From NCBI RefSeq assembly GCF_016097555.1, contig NC_054702.1, positions 108,149,227 through 108,213,226 on the forward strand: 64,000 bases of DNA, in the 5' to 3' direction. Below, piece by piece: positions 1 through 11,333 of the stretch. This stretch comes from Gigantopelta aegis (lineage: Eukaryota; Mollusca; Gastropoda; Neomphalida; Peltospiridae). Position 1 is the first letter of the stretch, and every line of letters begins with the position of its first letter. The translations under genes and the position numbers were made by a program. Below the pieces are notes generated by a model. That model searched no databases. It saw nothing but the letters and a program-made list of their open reading frames with translations, and was not told the DNA's origin.

Positions 1-503
1 AAGACATAAATATCTGAAGCTTATAATATACACATTGTAATTCAAAGACAATGAAATATTTGGTAGACAGATGCAGCGGTACAGAAATTGGATAGCTTTA
101 CCATTAAACGTAAAAGTCTGATTCGTTTCTTCTAGTGTTCAGTTCCAATGGTAAACTAATTATTAATAGCATTAACTTGTAACAAAACTAAAAGCCGGCT
201 ATCACTATCAATAGTTGTACATATCAGTGGATATCAAAATGAAATAATCTAAACTACTTCGTAAAATATTAAAAATATAGTCTAACAGCTATAATTTACG
301 AAAATTATAAAAATAAAACCTTTTATTTATATTTTTGTCAAAAGGCAAAACATTTATTATTAATATTACAAACATTCAAGATAGAGAGAATGAAATAACA
401 TTGGCAAAATGCAACTTTTCTTCAAGAACGTTTGCATAATGCAACTTTTCGGTGAAAACATTGAAAAAAGAACTAAAGCAATAGTTTGATCACGTGATAT
501 GTT
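1..503. other. 3' flank of the kelch gene
   Basis: AT-rich sequence downstream of the minus-strand kelch stop codon. It probably holds that gene's 3' UTR: on the minus strand AATAAA occurs at 322-327 and at 353-358. A short direct repeat built on TGCAACTTTTC lies near 408-450. No other gene is seen. Confidence 0.5.
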
Positions 504-1445
504 TTAAACTCGTGAGAAAACGTAGGTATCGTCAAGTTTGCCGTGGTCTAGTCCCTGGCCCCCGAATAGCACGATCCTCTGCCCACAGGTTGCCGCTGGA
601 AACCACCCTCGGGCCGGCGGAATGATTTCACCACCCAGGGAGACTTTCGTCCAGCCCCCACCGGTTTCCGTGTTATACACATACACGTCCCTGGTGAATT
701 CGCTCAGACCGTTATTACTTTGACTGGACTGGTCAGTCTGGCCAAAAAATACAAAGATATTTTTGCCAATGGCTGAAACTCCGAAGAATGCTAGTGATGG
801 CAATGGCGGGTGTGCATCCACCACGGCCCACTGCCCAGATTGCACGTCAAACCTGAACATGTCCTGCAAGTTCTTGCCACCGCACAATCCACCAATGACG
901 TAAACACTGTCATCTATAGCAAGAAACCCAGCCCCAGTTCTACCTTTGATTTCGTTTGACGTTGCTAACTTTGTCCACGTATTGGACACGGTGTCGAAAC
1001 TGTACAAGTCATTCAAACGTCCAAACTCACTACAACCGCCAAACACGTAAATGGTATTGCCAATAGCGATCATGGAATGGAGGTAACGAGGTAGGGGTGG
1101 ATTTCCATTTGTTCTCACTTGATGCCACGTGTTGGCCTTCAAGTCTAGCACGTGTAAATCGTTCAACACGGTCCCTCCAAGCTGGAGTCCCGTTCGACCT
1201 CCGAATATGTATAACCGGATACCGATCGTTGTGGAGCTACTCCCCGTGCGGGGGATGGGCGGGGTCCCGTCCGGTAGAACTTTCGACCAGTGTTTGACCT
1301 CCAGGTCAAGGCAGTTGATGGTGTTTCCCACGGGGACCCGGGGTGTGTGCTCCCCTCCAAACACATACACCTTGTCTCCTATGACCTCCAGGCTGTGACC
1401 ACTCCGCTCAAAGGGTATTGCGCCAGACGCCACGATACGAGAAAA
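504..1445 (-). CDS. Kelch-repeat protein, last exon (partial gene)
   Basis: This exon encodes about 313 residues of a kelch beta-propeller protein. Six kelch motifs are visible, most with a hydrophobic strand followed by GG: YVFGGEH, YIFGGRTG, YVFGGCSE, YVIGGLCG, FVFFGQTD (second-last Gly pair altered to FG) and VLFGGQGL, with the conserved Arg and Trp positions between blades. Six motifs fit one complete propeller. It resembles the kelch proteins annotated as nitrile-specifier-like in invertebrates, where a protein-interaction role is more likely than the plant enzyme activity; that is inference. The exon starts after a clear minus-strand acceptor (TTTCTTTCAG, 1446-1455) in phase 0, and reads F-S-R-I-V before the first motif. 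There is no ATG near the exon start, so the true N terminus is in an upstream exon I could not find. Stop TAA at 504-506. The reading frame is unbroken. Confidence 0.88.
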   Translation of the reverse strand, partial: FSRIVASGAIPFERSGHSLEVIGDKVYVFGGEHTPRVPVGNTINCLDLEVKHWSKVLPDGTPPIPRTGSSSTTIGIRLYIFGGRTGLQLGGTVLNDLHVLDLKANTWHQVRTNGNPPLPRYLHSMIAIGNTIYVFGGCSEFGRLNDLYSFDTVSNTWTKLATSNEIKGRTGAGFLAIDDSVYVIGGLCGGKNLQDMFRFDVQSGQWAVVDAHPPLPSLAFFGVSAIGKNIFVFFGQTDQSSQSNNGLSEFTRDVYVYNTETGGGWTKVSLGGEIIPPARGWFPAATCGQRIVLFGGQGLDHGKLDDTYVFSRV

Positions 1446-1455
1446 CTGAAAGAAA
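1446..1455 (-). promoter_or_regulatory. Splice acceptor of the kelch exon
   Basis: Minus strand TTTCTTTCAG directly precedes the open frame. The frame is open from this AG through all six kelch motifs, which places the exon boundary at 1445 and not at an in-frame GTG further in. Confidence 0.75.
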
Positions 1456-1750
1456 CCAGAACATTAACTTAAAAAACCACACATACCGTTACTCAAATTT
1501 TGCGAGTTATACTTTAATTTTATTTTTCATTTTTTACATCGGCGAATCCGAGGAATCTCTTCGAGAACGCCTGTGGCATTAAGCAACATGTCATTGCCCC
1601 TTCCCCCAGTGCCTCCTTCCCACAAATGGATTTTCTGGATTCTGGATTCACAGGGGTGGGATGGGGAAGGCCCTTTAGTTTTATCTGTCTTCAGTTTTGG
1701 GCCAATATAGCCTTTTTTAAATTATTAAAATTACAAATTATTTTTTCTTT

Positions 1751-2000
1751 TTAACGACACCGCTAGAGCACACTGGTTTATTACTCATCGGCTAATGGAT
1801 GTGAAACATTGAATAATAATAGAAGAAACATGGCTGGTACATTTTCTCATTAGCAGCAAAGGATCTTCTATAATATGCACTTCCCATATACATGTCAGTA
1901 CATACCATGATCTTTGGTATTCCAGTCGTGGGAAGTGGTTGGAACGGAAAAAGATAATGGGTCCACAGGGTAGGTTCGATCCTTCGACCCACACACCTCA
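1751..2000 (-). repeat. tRNA-derived SINE copy, degenerate
   Basis: Minus-strand copy of the commonest SINE of this window. Tail motif TTAACGACACC (complement of the GTCGTTAA tail) at the left, core with AGCAAAGGATCTT and ACCATGATCTTTGGTAT, and a decayed head near GGTTCGATCC at the right. It has many changes relative to other copies and is probably old. Confidence 0.75.
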
Positions 2001-2108
2001 GACGATAGACTGAATATTTCTTTGTAAAGCTATACTAGTATTTCATATTTATTTCTTTAATTATATGTCTATTTAAAAATGTTATCATTCATATGCTTAC
2101 CTTTTGTG

Positions 2109-2160
2109 ACACCCAATAGCCGATGTGTATTTTTGTGCTGGGGTGTCGTCTTTTTTCTCT
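2109..2160 (+). repeat. SINE 3' fragment, second tail type
   Basis: Contains CAATAGCCGATGTGTATTT and GTGCTGGGGTGTCGT. The same 3' piece recurs at 62166-62230, where it ends in a run of ATTC repeats. Both copies are 5'-truncated, as expected for SINEs made by LINE machinery. Confidence 0.6.
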
Positions 2161-2340
2161 CTTTTTTTGGTCAATTTTTAAACGTTTGGACATGATTTTA
2201 GCTTGTTATTCATGAAAATAATATTTTGGATAATGTGGATAATAAAGAAATTATTACACTCGCAAATGAATCGTACTAATTTTACGAAACTCGATAGTGT
2301 CTGGATTCATGTATTACACTCGCTCTCGCTCGGGCAATAG

Positions 2341-2385
2341 CAGGGGCGTAGCGTGATCTGGACCGGGGGGGGGGGGGGGGGGGGG
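2341..2385. repeat. G homopolymer next to a CAGGGGCGTAGC terminus
   Basis: A run of 21 G at 2365-2385 follows CAGGGGCGTAGC at 2341. The latter looks like a hAT-type terminal motif with a G-rich subterminal region. I could not find a matching right end. Confidence 0.35.
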
Positions 2386-4003
2386 CAAATATGAACAAAG
2401 TGAACCTTTTTCTATTTTGGCTTTGCACCACCAGAAACTCCATATGTATAAACCTGTATGTTTTAGTTCTGAAAGCGGACCATTTGCTTCAGCGAACCTC
2501 CCGAACCCCCCTGGTAATAGGCTACAATAATCCTGACACTCGTTTCGTAAAATCAGTACGACATACAAGCTCGTATAATAATCTGTATTTATTATGTAAC
2601 ATAACTATAGCACCCTCGGCATTATTGGTTGGGGACACCTGTCTGTGGTTGGGACCGGGGGAAAGCCGATCAAATCCATAGAAGGCGACACTGAAGTTGA
2701 CAAAAGTTACAAAACTAAAAATTGTATTTAATTTGTTTTAAATTCAGAACTGATCTTATAACGTATTAAACATACATGTATATATTTACAATAACAAAAC
2801 GATGCTATTGCCATTTGCTGGGTTTTAGTGTAATGGAGCGCTCTAACTGGCGAACTTGTAGTTTAGATTCGCCCGTGTCAGGCTGTGATGCATTCTAAAA
2901 ATATCAGTGGTGTAATATTTATAGCAGTCGGCGTTCGGTCGACATTTAATGGAGACGACTGCAGTTTACTGTGTAACGTACATTTACTCTATCATACATA
3001 CTTCCAGTTTATGAATGAACTCAAACCGCGGAAACCAACATTAATTTTAATGTCGTCAAATCTACAAACGATTTCACACGGAAGTTTTTCTGTATCGGTG
3101 GAATTCACGGAAAAGTGGTGTACGTGCGCTCTCGCACGTATCGTGTTTACAAAAGAATCGAACACGCCCAAAACAAAAGAATATAAAATACCCAACCTTA
3201 TTTCTAAATGCGATAAAACAAACATATAATGAAATTCATTAATTTTTTCATCGTTGTGGTGTCATATCTTTTTTATATACATTATTACAGCAACAGAACA
3301 AATTTTAACTGTCGAGAAATGGCAGTCTTTGATTGTCAACATTCGCCACAATACGTGTAGCTACACTTGTTTCCGAACGACTATGAATGAAAACAAGTAA
3401 GAAATGCAATAACAGAGTGAGATTTTCTATTAAAGCCCCATATTATCTGACACCCACCTTGTATGACATGTTGTGTAGTAGAACTTAACACGTCGCCGTC
3501 CCGTGGTACATAAATGTACAGCCGATGTGCCGATGTACAGTTCCGCGCCAAGCCGACTAGCACAGATAGCGCGGTCGTGTATCGATCACATTAAAAACTG
3601 TTAGGCTTTTGCAAGTTTTGGGGCTCCGTAGTAGTGCAATAAACACATAAACCTCTATCCCTACACTCGGGCGAGTTAACGTTATTATACCTCGCGCATG
3701 TATGTTGCACTGTTCCCAATACGAAGGAAGGATGCGACACACAAGGGTCGATCCTGCAATGACGTTAAGTGGTGTGCGCGCAAATATAGACTAATATATA
3801 TTTTAGGCTATAATATTAAAAATTATAATTATAACAATACTAAATAAAAATAAATATGCTACATTGTATTCAACATTATATTTTTATATAGGCCTATAGC
3901 TTATAAAATCAAACAACACAGGCCCGTAGGAACTATATCTGGAGTGTGGGGCACAATATCTAATTAGTAGGGGAGGGGAAACAAACCACATTGTAATTTC
4001 TAT

Positions 4004-4004
<1 letters not shown>

Positions 4005-4038
<34 letters not shown>
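4005..4038. repeat. (AAT)n microsatellite
   Basis: About ten uninterrupted AAT or TAA units. Confidence 0.9.
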
Positions 4039-4039
<1 letters not shown>

Positions 4040-4119
4040 TCTAATAGGAATGTTCTAGAATTGTGGGAGGCGTGTGTGTGCTTGCGTGTAGGCGTGTGAG
4101 CGCGCGTGTGTGCATGAGC

Positions 4120-4121
<2 letters not shown>

Positions 4122-4156
<35 letters not shown>
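4122..4156. repeat. (GT)n microsatellite
   Basis: About 17 GT units, preceded by an imperfect GT/GC-rich tract from about 4070. Confidence 0.9.
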
Positions 4157-4159
<3 letters not shown>

Positions 4160-4326
4160 CACCACCCACAAACTAAAATTTAATTAAATAAAGTATAGGT
4201 GTATGCCTGCAGAGAAAATATTGCAGCAGATCGACTCACCAGGCATAAAATAAAGCACTGCCCCCCTTCTCATGCCACCACCACCATGTGATCTGAAACT
4301 GCCACTGACGTTGCCCCAACATAATT

Positions 4327-4370
4327 GACACACATACACACACTCACACACACACACACACACACACACA
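4327..4370. repeat. (CA)n microsatellite
   Basis: CA units interrupted near the left end by single T substitutions, then about 15 clean units. Together with the GT tract 170 bp to the left it forms a short inverted pair. Confidence 0.9.
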
Positions 4371-4519
4371 GGCGTACGGCTCCCATTGGCTTTTGCCAAA
4401 AGTAAACGAAAATGCCCAAATCTGCACAACAATTTAATCAAACTACAAACAGCTATATATATTATTGCAAACGAATCTCTATGCATATTTACATGGATTA
4501 TAACTAATTTTGAGGGTAG

Positions 4520-5134
4520 CAGTGGTGGATAAAAAAAAAATCCATTTATGGGGGCCCCAATGACATGAGGCGGAATGCCAATGGAACTTTGGGGAGGCAT
4601 ACCTGTCAGCTCTCACGCATTTGTAACAATTAAACATCACGCTCTCGTGCAACGTTACTATAATCTCACGCTTTTTCTAAAAATAAAAATATTTTATAAT
4701 TTTTGTTTATATGTTAGAGCTGAATGGAATTATATGCTGATTATGCAGGGTCTCTGAATTCGTTACCTATTAATAATAATACAGCATATCCAACCTACCT
4801 TCGGTTCAATACCAACAATTACTCGCGGATGCTACCAATGACCGACTTGGTTTAACAGTAACCGTATTAATTAGTAAAACTTGCACTCGCTCGATTTCCA
4901 TTTTGGACTTAAACAAACAACAACAAAAACTTCGCCCTGGACCCAACCAAGGTCCTGCAGTTCCTGGACCCTGACTTCTAATTTTCTCACGCCTAATAAG
5001 AATTGTCACAGGTTGACAGCTCTTCCCGGAGGTTTGGGGGGGATCGTAAAACAATGAAAATTAATATATAATAAAATTATAACTGTCGCCCCTGCCCCCC
5101 CCCCCCCCCCCCCCCCCCCCCAGATCCGCCTCTG
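4520..5134. mobile_element. Non-autonomous DNA transposon, CAGTGGCGG family, copy 1
   Basis: Left end CAGTGGTGGAT and right end ATCCGCCTCTG form short terminal inverted repeats. A long C run (5095-5121) sits just inside the right end. Copy 2 (6838-7010) has the same ends and the same internal block AATTAATATATAATAAAAT followed by ATAACTGTCGC. GGTAG directly flanks both ends (4515-4519 and 5135-5139), a possible 5-bp target duplication. There is no coding capacity. The ends suggest a hAT-like family, but the flank length does not match the usual 8 bp, so the superfamily is uncertain. Confidence 0.65.
5095..5121. repeat. C homopolymer
   Basis: A run of 27 C inside the right end of the CAGTGGCGG element. 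Its length in the assembly is likely unreliable. Confidence 0.85.
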
Positions 5135-6300
5135 GGTAGAATGATGGAAATACATGGTAATAAGGTATCGGGGAAGCGTGATTAGTGGACGCAGAGGCTA
5201 CGCCAGTGGTGACGACAGCAATTTTTACTTATTTATTTTTATTTTAGTTTTAGATCAAATGTCGAAATAACATTTTTTTTTTAGAAAGACAGGCTGATTT
5301 TTGCCCGAATTAAACGAAAATTACCCAATCTGGATAGCAACATTTTATTCATATTAGCATTAGGCCTACTGCAAAACGGGGGACTGCAAACGAATCACAA
5401 CGCATGGATTACAAGTATTACATGAATTATACACGGTGAAAAGATTTTAGGCAAGCCCTTTCAGCACACAGCACACAGCTATCTAAATCGCATCAGTTAG
5501 GACTTAATTTATACCCGGCATGCATAAATCTGAGAATAAAGTTTCCAATCTGTAGTTTTAAAAATAAAACGTTAAACAAAATTACTAAATCGAAGTTAAG
5601 ATGTATGTTAGAAGATAAAATTTTAAGAAGTTTGAATTAAAAAAACCCAACAACTAGTAATAATAATAGTAAATTAAGAAGAAGACTACGAAGAAAACGA
5701 GTATAAAATCGGTATGTAACCTATTATGCTGTGGTTTACCTTCACTCCATTAACTTTGAAATGTTCCCGAAAACCCTGCGAATTTACTACTTTTTTTTTT
5801 AGTTCGAATCTATGTGAAGTTGGTTTTGGGGTTTTATAATGCATATTTGTGTGTGCCGGAAGACTGTAGGTGCCCTTATTTAAATTTAAATTCTAAATTT
5901 AGAAGTTGAATCATCTCCCTTGAAAAGTCATGCAAAGAAGTGTGCAAAAACGGGAACAGATTCGGAAACAGTCTGCGTTGTTTTTATTGGTTATGTCGAA
6001 TTCTTTGTCATTAATTATCCAGATCATGTTTCCCTTTTAGAAAAAGTAAATTATGGAAAGGGTATCTGGGATGATAACAAAGAAAACTAACTGGAGACAA
6101 AACGTTCTTCAACTGGATGGATATTATTTGGACATTCATTAAATTTGCTTATGGAAATTTGGAAGATCCAGCAAAATCGCCAAGACAGTATGTACTCATG
6201 CTGCCTTGTTCAAATGATGGCGAATATTATGGTACTGGCTGAATTGACATTAGGCCTGGTTTTCATAAACAATTATACCACCTTTATATCAACAACAGCT
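5135..6300. other. Non-coding stretch
   Basis: AT-rich sequence without a supported gene, RNA or recognisable repeat core. GGCTACGCCAGTGGTG near 5199-5214 may be a scrap of another CAGTGG-type terminus. Confidence 0.4.
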
Positions 6301-6318
6301 TCTATGGGAACTAGGGTC

Positions 6319-6680
6319 TCCACGAGTACTCGGGCACGGGCCGAGTCTAGCGAGACTCGAGTCCTTTCACAGGACTCGAGTACCCGTGCAAGAAAGAACA
6401 CTATCATTGTTTTACTTCACTTTGCCATATGCTTGCCGTCGGTTACATTATAGGGCTATAAGACGGAGGGGAAACAAAAGTCGAATATGTAAAATGTAAT
6501 AAAATGGCATTATTTGGCATCCATGTTCAGTGGTGGAATTAAGATGCATAATGCTGTTTTACTTTATTCCTTTATCTCATTCTCATCTAGTGTAAGTGTC
6601 GGGTACTCGGGCCCGGGACGAGTTTGTCCCTCGAGTACTCGAGTCCAATATTTTGGACTCGTGAAGGCCGTAATGGGAAC
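6319..6680. repeat. Two clusters of ACTCGAG palindromes
   Basis: At 6325-6395 and 6600-6665 the sequence is dense in CGAGTACTCG and ACTCGAGTCC. The first cluster contains an 11-bp perfect hairpin, ACTCGAGTCCT and AGGACTCGAGT, with a 5-base loop, nested in a weaker GCACGGG / CCCGTGC pair. The second has GGGTACTCGGGCCCGGG. They may be remnants of the two ends of one element, but I cannot name the family. Confidence 0.5.
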
Positions 6681-6837
6681 AGTTGCAGACTGTCTGCGCT
6701 GGATCTGATTCTGGTTTCAAATTATCTGCAATTTGCATCTATGAAGTCTTGGTGATTTGTTTTGTGTAACAGTGTACCATTAGGCACAGGCTTTTCTGAT
6801 TTTATTGCAACTAGGGTTGGGCTATTATTTTTATTAT

Positions 6838-7010
6838 CAGTGGCGGATCCAGAAAATCCATTTAGCGGGCCATGAGGCGAAATGCTCGAAAATGAGGGAG
6901 CTCGTGAAAATTAAAAAAAAGTAAAAAATTAATATATAATAAAATATATAACTGTCGCAAATTTAGGGGGCCGGGCCCCTGACCTCCCCCCCCCCCCCGA
7001 TCTGCCTCTG
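6838..7010. mobile_element. CAGTGGCGG-family element, copy 2 (short)
   Basis: 173-bp copy with left end CAGTGGCGGATCCAG and right end GATCTGCCTCTG, and a C run just inside the right end. It shares the internal AT-rich block and ACTGTCGC with copy 1. It appears to be an internally deleted form. Confidence 0.7.
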
Positions 7011-7687
7011 ATTTGTGTTTTTTTAATGCACATTTGAAGCAAAAACATCACAGGTTGAATATTTTGCCGTTATGATTCTAAAAACAGTCATTTTTTTAAT
7101 GTTATCATTGAATGTAGACCTGTAGTGTGAATCATATGTTGTCTGCTGATGTTATTTTTAAGTTGATCACGTAATTATTTACAAATATCGCATCTATACC
7201 CAATAATGGTAATAGGGTTAACATAGAGTTCAAGTGAGGAATCCAGCTAAGGAACACTTAAATGTGTATATCAAATGAGGTTCGATCCTGTGACCTATTG
7301 CACCTTAAGCAAGAGCTCTACTAGCTATATCCACTCCCCGAATGTAAATACTCCTTTACAGGGCTTGAACTGTACATTTGTTGGTTTTTGTCACAGGCAA
7401 AATGCTCACCTATGGCAATTTTAAACCAGTAATAAACCCAAACATTATTCCTTCAACAGACAACAGTAATATTTATCCAGCAGCAAAACACTGCCATCTG
7501 TAAACCCGTGACCTACAGCAATTCATCTCAGTTACAACAATTATCATCAGTGCTGCACTAAAACTAGTCTTCACCAAGAAAGACGAATGATCACTCGCAT
7601 TCACTCAACACAGGCCTTGCAATAAAATATTTAATAACTTGTATGTGAAACTTCATGCAATTGTTCGCCTAGCACAATTTAAGGACA
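7011..7687. other. Non-coding stretch
   Basis: No gene, RNA or clear repeat recognised. A weak tRNA-like head with GGTTCGATCCTGTGACC near 7278-7296 may be a scrap of a SINE. Confidence 0.35.
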
Positions 7688-8226
7688 GGGCGGGACGTAG
7701 CCCAGTGGTAGGGTGCTCTGTAGATGGGCCCATTGGGCCATTTCTCGTTCCAGCCAGTGCACCAGGACTGGTATATCAAAGGTTGTGTTATGTGCTATCC
7801 TGTCGGTGGGTTGATGCATATAAAAAGATTGCTTATACTAATGGAACAAGAGTACCAGTGAGGTACATGATACGCCCATCAGGAGTTTGATGGAAAACCA
7901 TATCTATATTAATTCAATTCTAATTATGTGAAATATTTACAATGGGATGGATGAACAGTTTGTTTTGGACCAACCACCATCCCAAGTTGTTCTTACATGT
8001 GAGGTTTTATGGTCCTGAATGCATCTGTATGCAAGATATGGTCCAGACAAGGATTTACTGTTATGTGACGGATGCCATACCATAATACGACCCATAGATG
8101 GGCGTATAAAAATGTAGCAGGTTTCCTCTCTAAGACGATATGTCAGAATAACCAAATGTTTTACATCCAATAGCTGATGATTAATAAATCAATGTGCTCC
8201 AGTGGTACAATTAAACAAAACAAACT
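7688..8226 (+). repeat. SINE split by a nested element
   Basis: The head (GGGCGGGACGTAGCCCAGTG, A-box-like) and core run from 7688 to about 7848. The core resumes at about 8109 with AATGTAGCAGGTTTCCTC and continues to the tail AATTAAACAAAACAAACT at about 8226. Other copies in the window show these two halves joined directly, so the 260 bp between them is an insertion. Confidence 0.8.
7849..8110 (+). mobile_element. Element with ATACGCCC ends, short copy nested in a SINE
   Basis: Starts TACCAGTGAGGTACATGAT then ATACGCCCATCAGG, and ends CCCATAGATGGGCGTATAAA, so the ends are imperfect inverted repeats of GATGGGCGTAT. The interior has GTATGCAAGATATGGTCC and ACAAGGATTTACTG. It matches the longer copy at 10738-11333 but carries only one internal unit. 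Confidence 0.7.
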
Positions 8227-8309
8227 CATTTCAGGACTAATCTTCACTCCCCTTAATTTTTCTCATGGAAACGACTGAAAACTGAATACTACCACACCCT
8301 GGACAAACT

Positions 8310-10737
8310 TGTCTAAATCTAGAAACAAAAAACTGCAGTATACAGAAACACATTCTATACCTGGTCTTTTAGTATTAATAGACTTTGAAAAAGCATTTGA
8401 CTCAGTCTCGTGGCCCTTTATAGAAAAAGCATTACATATATTTAACTTTGACTCCTCAATAAAAAGATGGATAAAAACTTTATATAAAAATTCTATGTCC
8501 TGCGTAATACAAAATGGTCACATATCAGAAACATTTAAACTTGAAAGGGGATGCAGACAAGGAGATCCTCTCTCTTCATATATTTTTTTTAATTTGTGCT
8601 GAAATTCTTTCAATTTTAGTTAGAAATTACAATAATATAAAAGGTGTTTTTATTGATGGGGCGGAATACAGACTAACAATACGCAGATGATACTACTTTT
8701 ATTCTTGACGGGACGTCCCAGTCTCTGAAAAATACAATGCTTTTACTTGATTACTATTAAGATATTTCTGGCTTAAAAATCAATTACACTAAGGCCATGT
8801 GGATAGGCAGTAAAAAATATTCAAAAGATGTATATCATCATGTGCGATGGAAGTTAGAATGGGGTAAAGATACATTCAGCCTACTTGGTATTAATTTTAA
8901 ACTTAACTTAGATGACATTATAGAATATAATTATAACTTAAAAATTATAGAAATGCAGAATCTAATGAAGCTTTGGTCAATTAGAAAACTGTCTGTTCTT
9001 GGAAGAGTTACAGTTCTAAAATCTTTAATCATACCTAAAATCATCAATCTTTTCCTAACTCTTCCAAATCCACCAAAACACATGATTCAAACTTTTAAAC
9101 ACGTTTTTTAAATTTATTTGGCAGGTTTAACAACAAAAGATTTTATTATATATGGTGATTATTTTATTGAAATTAAAAAGAAAAACATAAAAAATATGTT
9201 TTGGCGAGATGTTTTATGCAGCTGGACACTAGTTCAAAAACATCAAAAGTTCCAAATTACTGAAGATATACAGGGACAAAATATTTGGTTTAATAGTAAA
9301 ATACTGTTAAATAATGAACCATTTTTATACAAGAACTTTATTAAGAAAGGTATTATTTTTATTAGTGATCTGCTTGATGAGCAAGGAAAAGTTTTAAATT
9401 TCGAATGTTTCACACAAAAATACGAAATAAACACAAATTATTTAAGTTATGTATCGTTGGCGAATGCTGTAAAAGCTTTTTTACAAATGCAAAACAGTTT
9501 CAATATAACAGAATATATTGCAATCAAAATACCAATTCTGCCTTTTAAATTAAAAATGTTAAACAAGAATGCATGAAGTAAGGCTATATACAGCACTTTG
9601 AATAATAATAAAAAAAACCTCCTAAAGCACAAACAAAATACGCAGATAAAGGTCTAATATTTGATCATCATACATGGACAAAGTATTATCTTGTACCATT
9701 TAAATGCGTGAAAGACACTTCATTAATATGGTTTCAATACAGATTGCTACACAGAATTCTTAGTACCAATACATTTCTACATATGATAAATTATATTGAT
9801 TCAAATAAATGCATTTTCTGTAATAATCTCCCAGAAACGCTACAACATCTGTTTTACGATTGTGACAAAGTCTGAGAACTTTGGGAAAATGTTGAAAAAT
9901 GGATATTTATAAAAACTGGAATTCGCATTTCATTTACTAAAAATAAAGTTATTTTTGGTATGATAGATGATAAAAAGGCAAAAAATATAAACTGGTTAAT
10001 AATTAATGTTAAATATTATATTTATTCAATGAAGATGGTTAAAAGAAATCTATGTATTGATACTATAAAAGTGATTCTACAAAAGAAATTTCATATAGAA
10101 AACTAGATCTATTATAAAAACTGTGAATATGATAAATTTAACATCAAATGGTCCAAGTGGCTTAATCTTTTCAATTAAAAAATACTAGAAACAACTTTGA
10201 TTTTATCTACAGTATATAAATGTCTACTCAATTTCAACTTTACAAATAATATTCTTGTGGGGTTTTTTATCTCTATTATTAAATCTCACTATTCCATCTC
10301 TATTATGATAGTGTTACAATCACGATATTTCAAACTAACTAATATCTTCTCTCCTTTTTTTCCCCTTTTTCCTTTGTTTTTCTCATCATTGTCCACCTTT
10401 GTAATATTACAACCACTTTGTTTTTTCAACCTCGTTTTCTCTGTACTAGCCCATCCTCAGAACAAATAAACATAACAAATAGCTTACGGTTGTATATTGA
10501 GTCCATTTCAATATCCATGATTTAGTTTATATATAAAAAAAAGGAATGTACTGTACAATTAAACAAACTGTGTACATTTTATATATCTATTTAAATGTGT
10601 GCGTATGTTGAATATATTTGAATATTTTCTGTGCATATAAATTCTGTAAGGCATTGAGGCAAGGCACCCCAGCCCTGACTTTGCCAAAATGATCTGGGGG
10701 AAAAAAAAGAAGACAAAAAAAAAAAAGACAAAAAAAA
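8310..10737 (+). mobile_element. 5'-truncated non-LTR retrotransposon (LINE), decayed
   Basis: Reverse-transcriptase core: LIDFEKAFDSVSW (motif with catalytic Asp) then GCRQGDPLSS, in one frame at 8309-8602. A frame change in the T-run near 8583-8590 separates this from CAEILS. The YADD box at about 8683 is again in another frame, two bases short of its expected context. The thumb and connection region continues as open frames at 8797-9111 and 9118-9576. A third block (about 9640-10110) holds the C-terminal zinc-knuckle-like CIFCNNLPETLQHLFYDC, with a stop shortly after. An A-rich tail at 10700-10737 closes the copy. The GCRQGDPLS style suggests the L1/Tx1 group; this is from memory. Inactive. 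Confidence 0.8.
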
Positions 10738-11333
10738 AAGATTACCAGTGAAGTACAATGATACGCCCGTCAGGAGTTTGATGGAAAACCATAGACATTA
10801 ATGAATATGTTACGGGTATGATTCAATTCTAATTATGTGAAATTTTTGCAATGGGATAGATGAATAGTTTGTTTTGGACAGACTACTGACGATACTGTAT
10901 CCATTGGAGAAGGTGCTGTCCGATTAATGAAGTTATTCTTTTATTAGAATAGTCCTGTATGCAAGATACGATTCGGACAAGGATTTACTGTTATGTGCAG
11001 TAGATTGTGAAAAGTAGGTCACAGTGACCTATTAATAGTACTCGACACACCTCCATCCCAAGTTGTCCCTACATGAGGTTTGATGGTCCTGTATGCATCT
11101 GTATGCAAAATATGGTCCTGACAAGGATTTACCGTTACTATAATAGACTGTGAAAAGTAGGTCACAGTGGCCTAGTAATAGTACGCTACACACTGCCATC
11201 CCAGTGTTCCTACATGTGAGGTTTGATGGTCCTGTATGCAAGATATGGTCCGGACAAGAAAAAGTTAACAGACGGACGGACGGACAGAGCCATACCATAA
11301 TACAACCCATCATAGATGGGCAAATAAAAACGG
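10738..11333 (+). mobile_element. Element with internal tandem repeats, longer copy
   Basis: Begins TTACCAGTGAAGTACAATGA and ATACGCCCGTCAGG, ends with TAGATGGGCAAATAAAAA, giving imperfect inverted ends. Inside, a unit of about 134-143 bp recurs: the marker TGCAAGATA or TGCAAAATA followed by GGACAAGGATTTAC appears near 10960, 11103 and 11237, each followed in the first two units by GAAAAGTAGGTCACAGTG. A GACGGACGGACGGACAGA stretch lies before the right end. The layout (short ends, minisatellite core, no ORF) recalls Helitron-like or Pearl-like molluscan elements; that assignment is unsure. Confidence 0.65.

Larger units (their letters stand above)
2001..4000. other. Intergenic or upstream kelch-gene sequence
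   Basis: No supported gene. It holds a short SINE tail (2109-2160), a G homopolymer, and a non-repetitive stretch at about 2830-3780 with somewhat more CpG, which could be the 5' region of the kelch gene. A frame open at 2885-3229 has no recognisable protein feature and I do not call it. Confidence 0.4.

Noticed and set aside
2885-3229. 114-codon frame as a gene
   Set aside because: No recognisable motif, no splice support, and ordinary non-coding composition with a similar-length frame on the other strand.
10197-10469. 90-codon frame as a separate gene
   Set aside because: Within the AT-rich 3' untranslated part of the LINE copy; low-complexity Phe/Leu/Ile composition.
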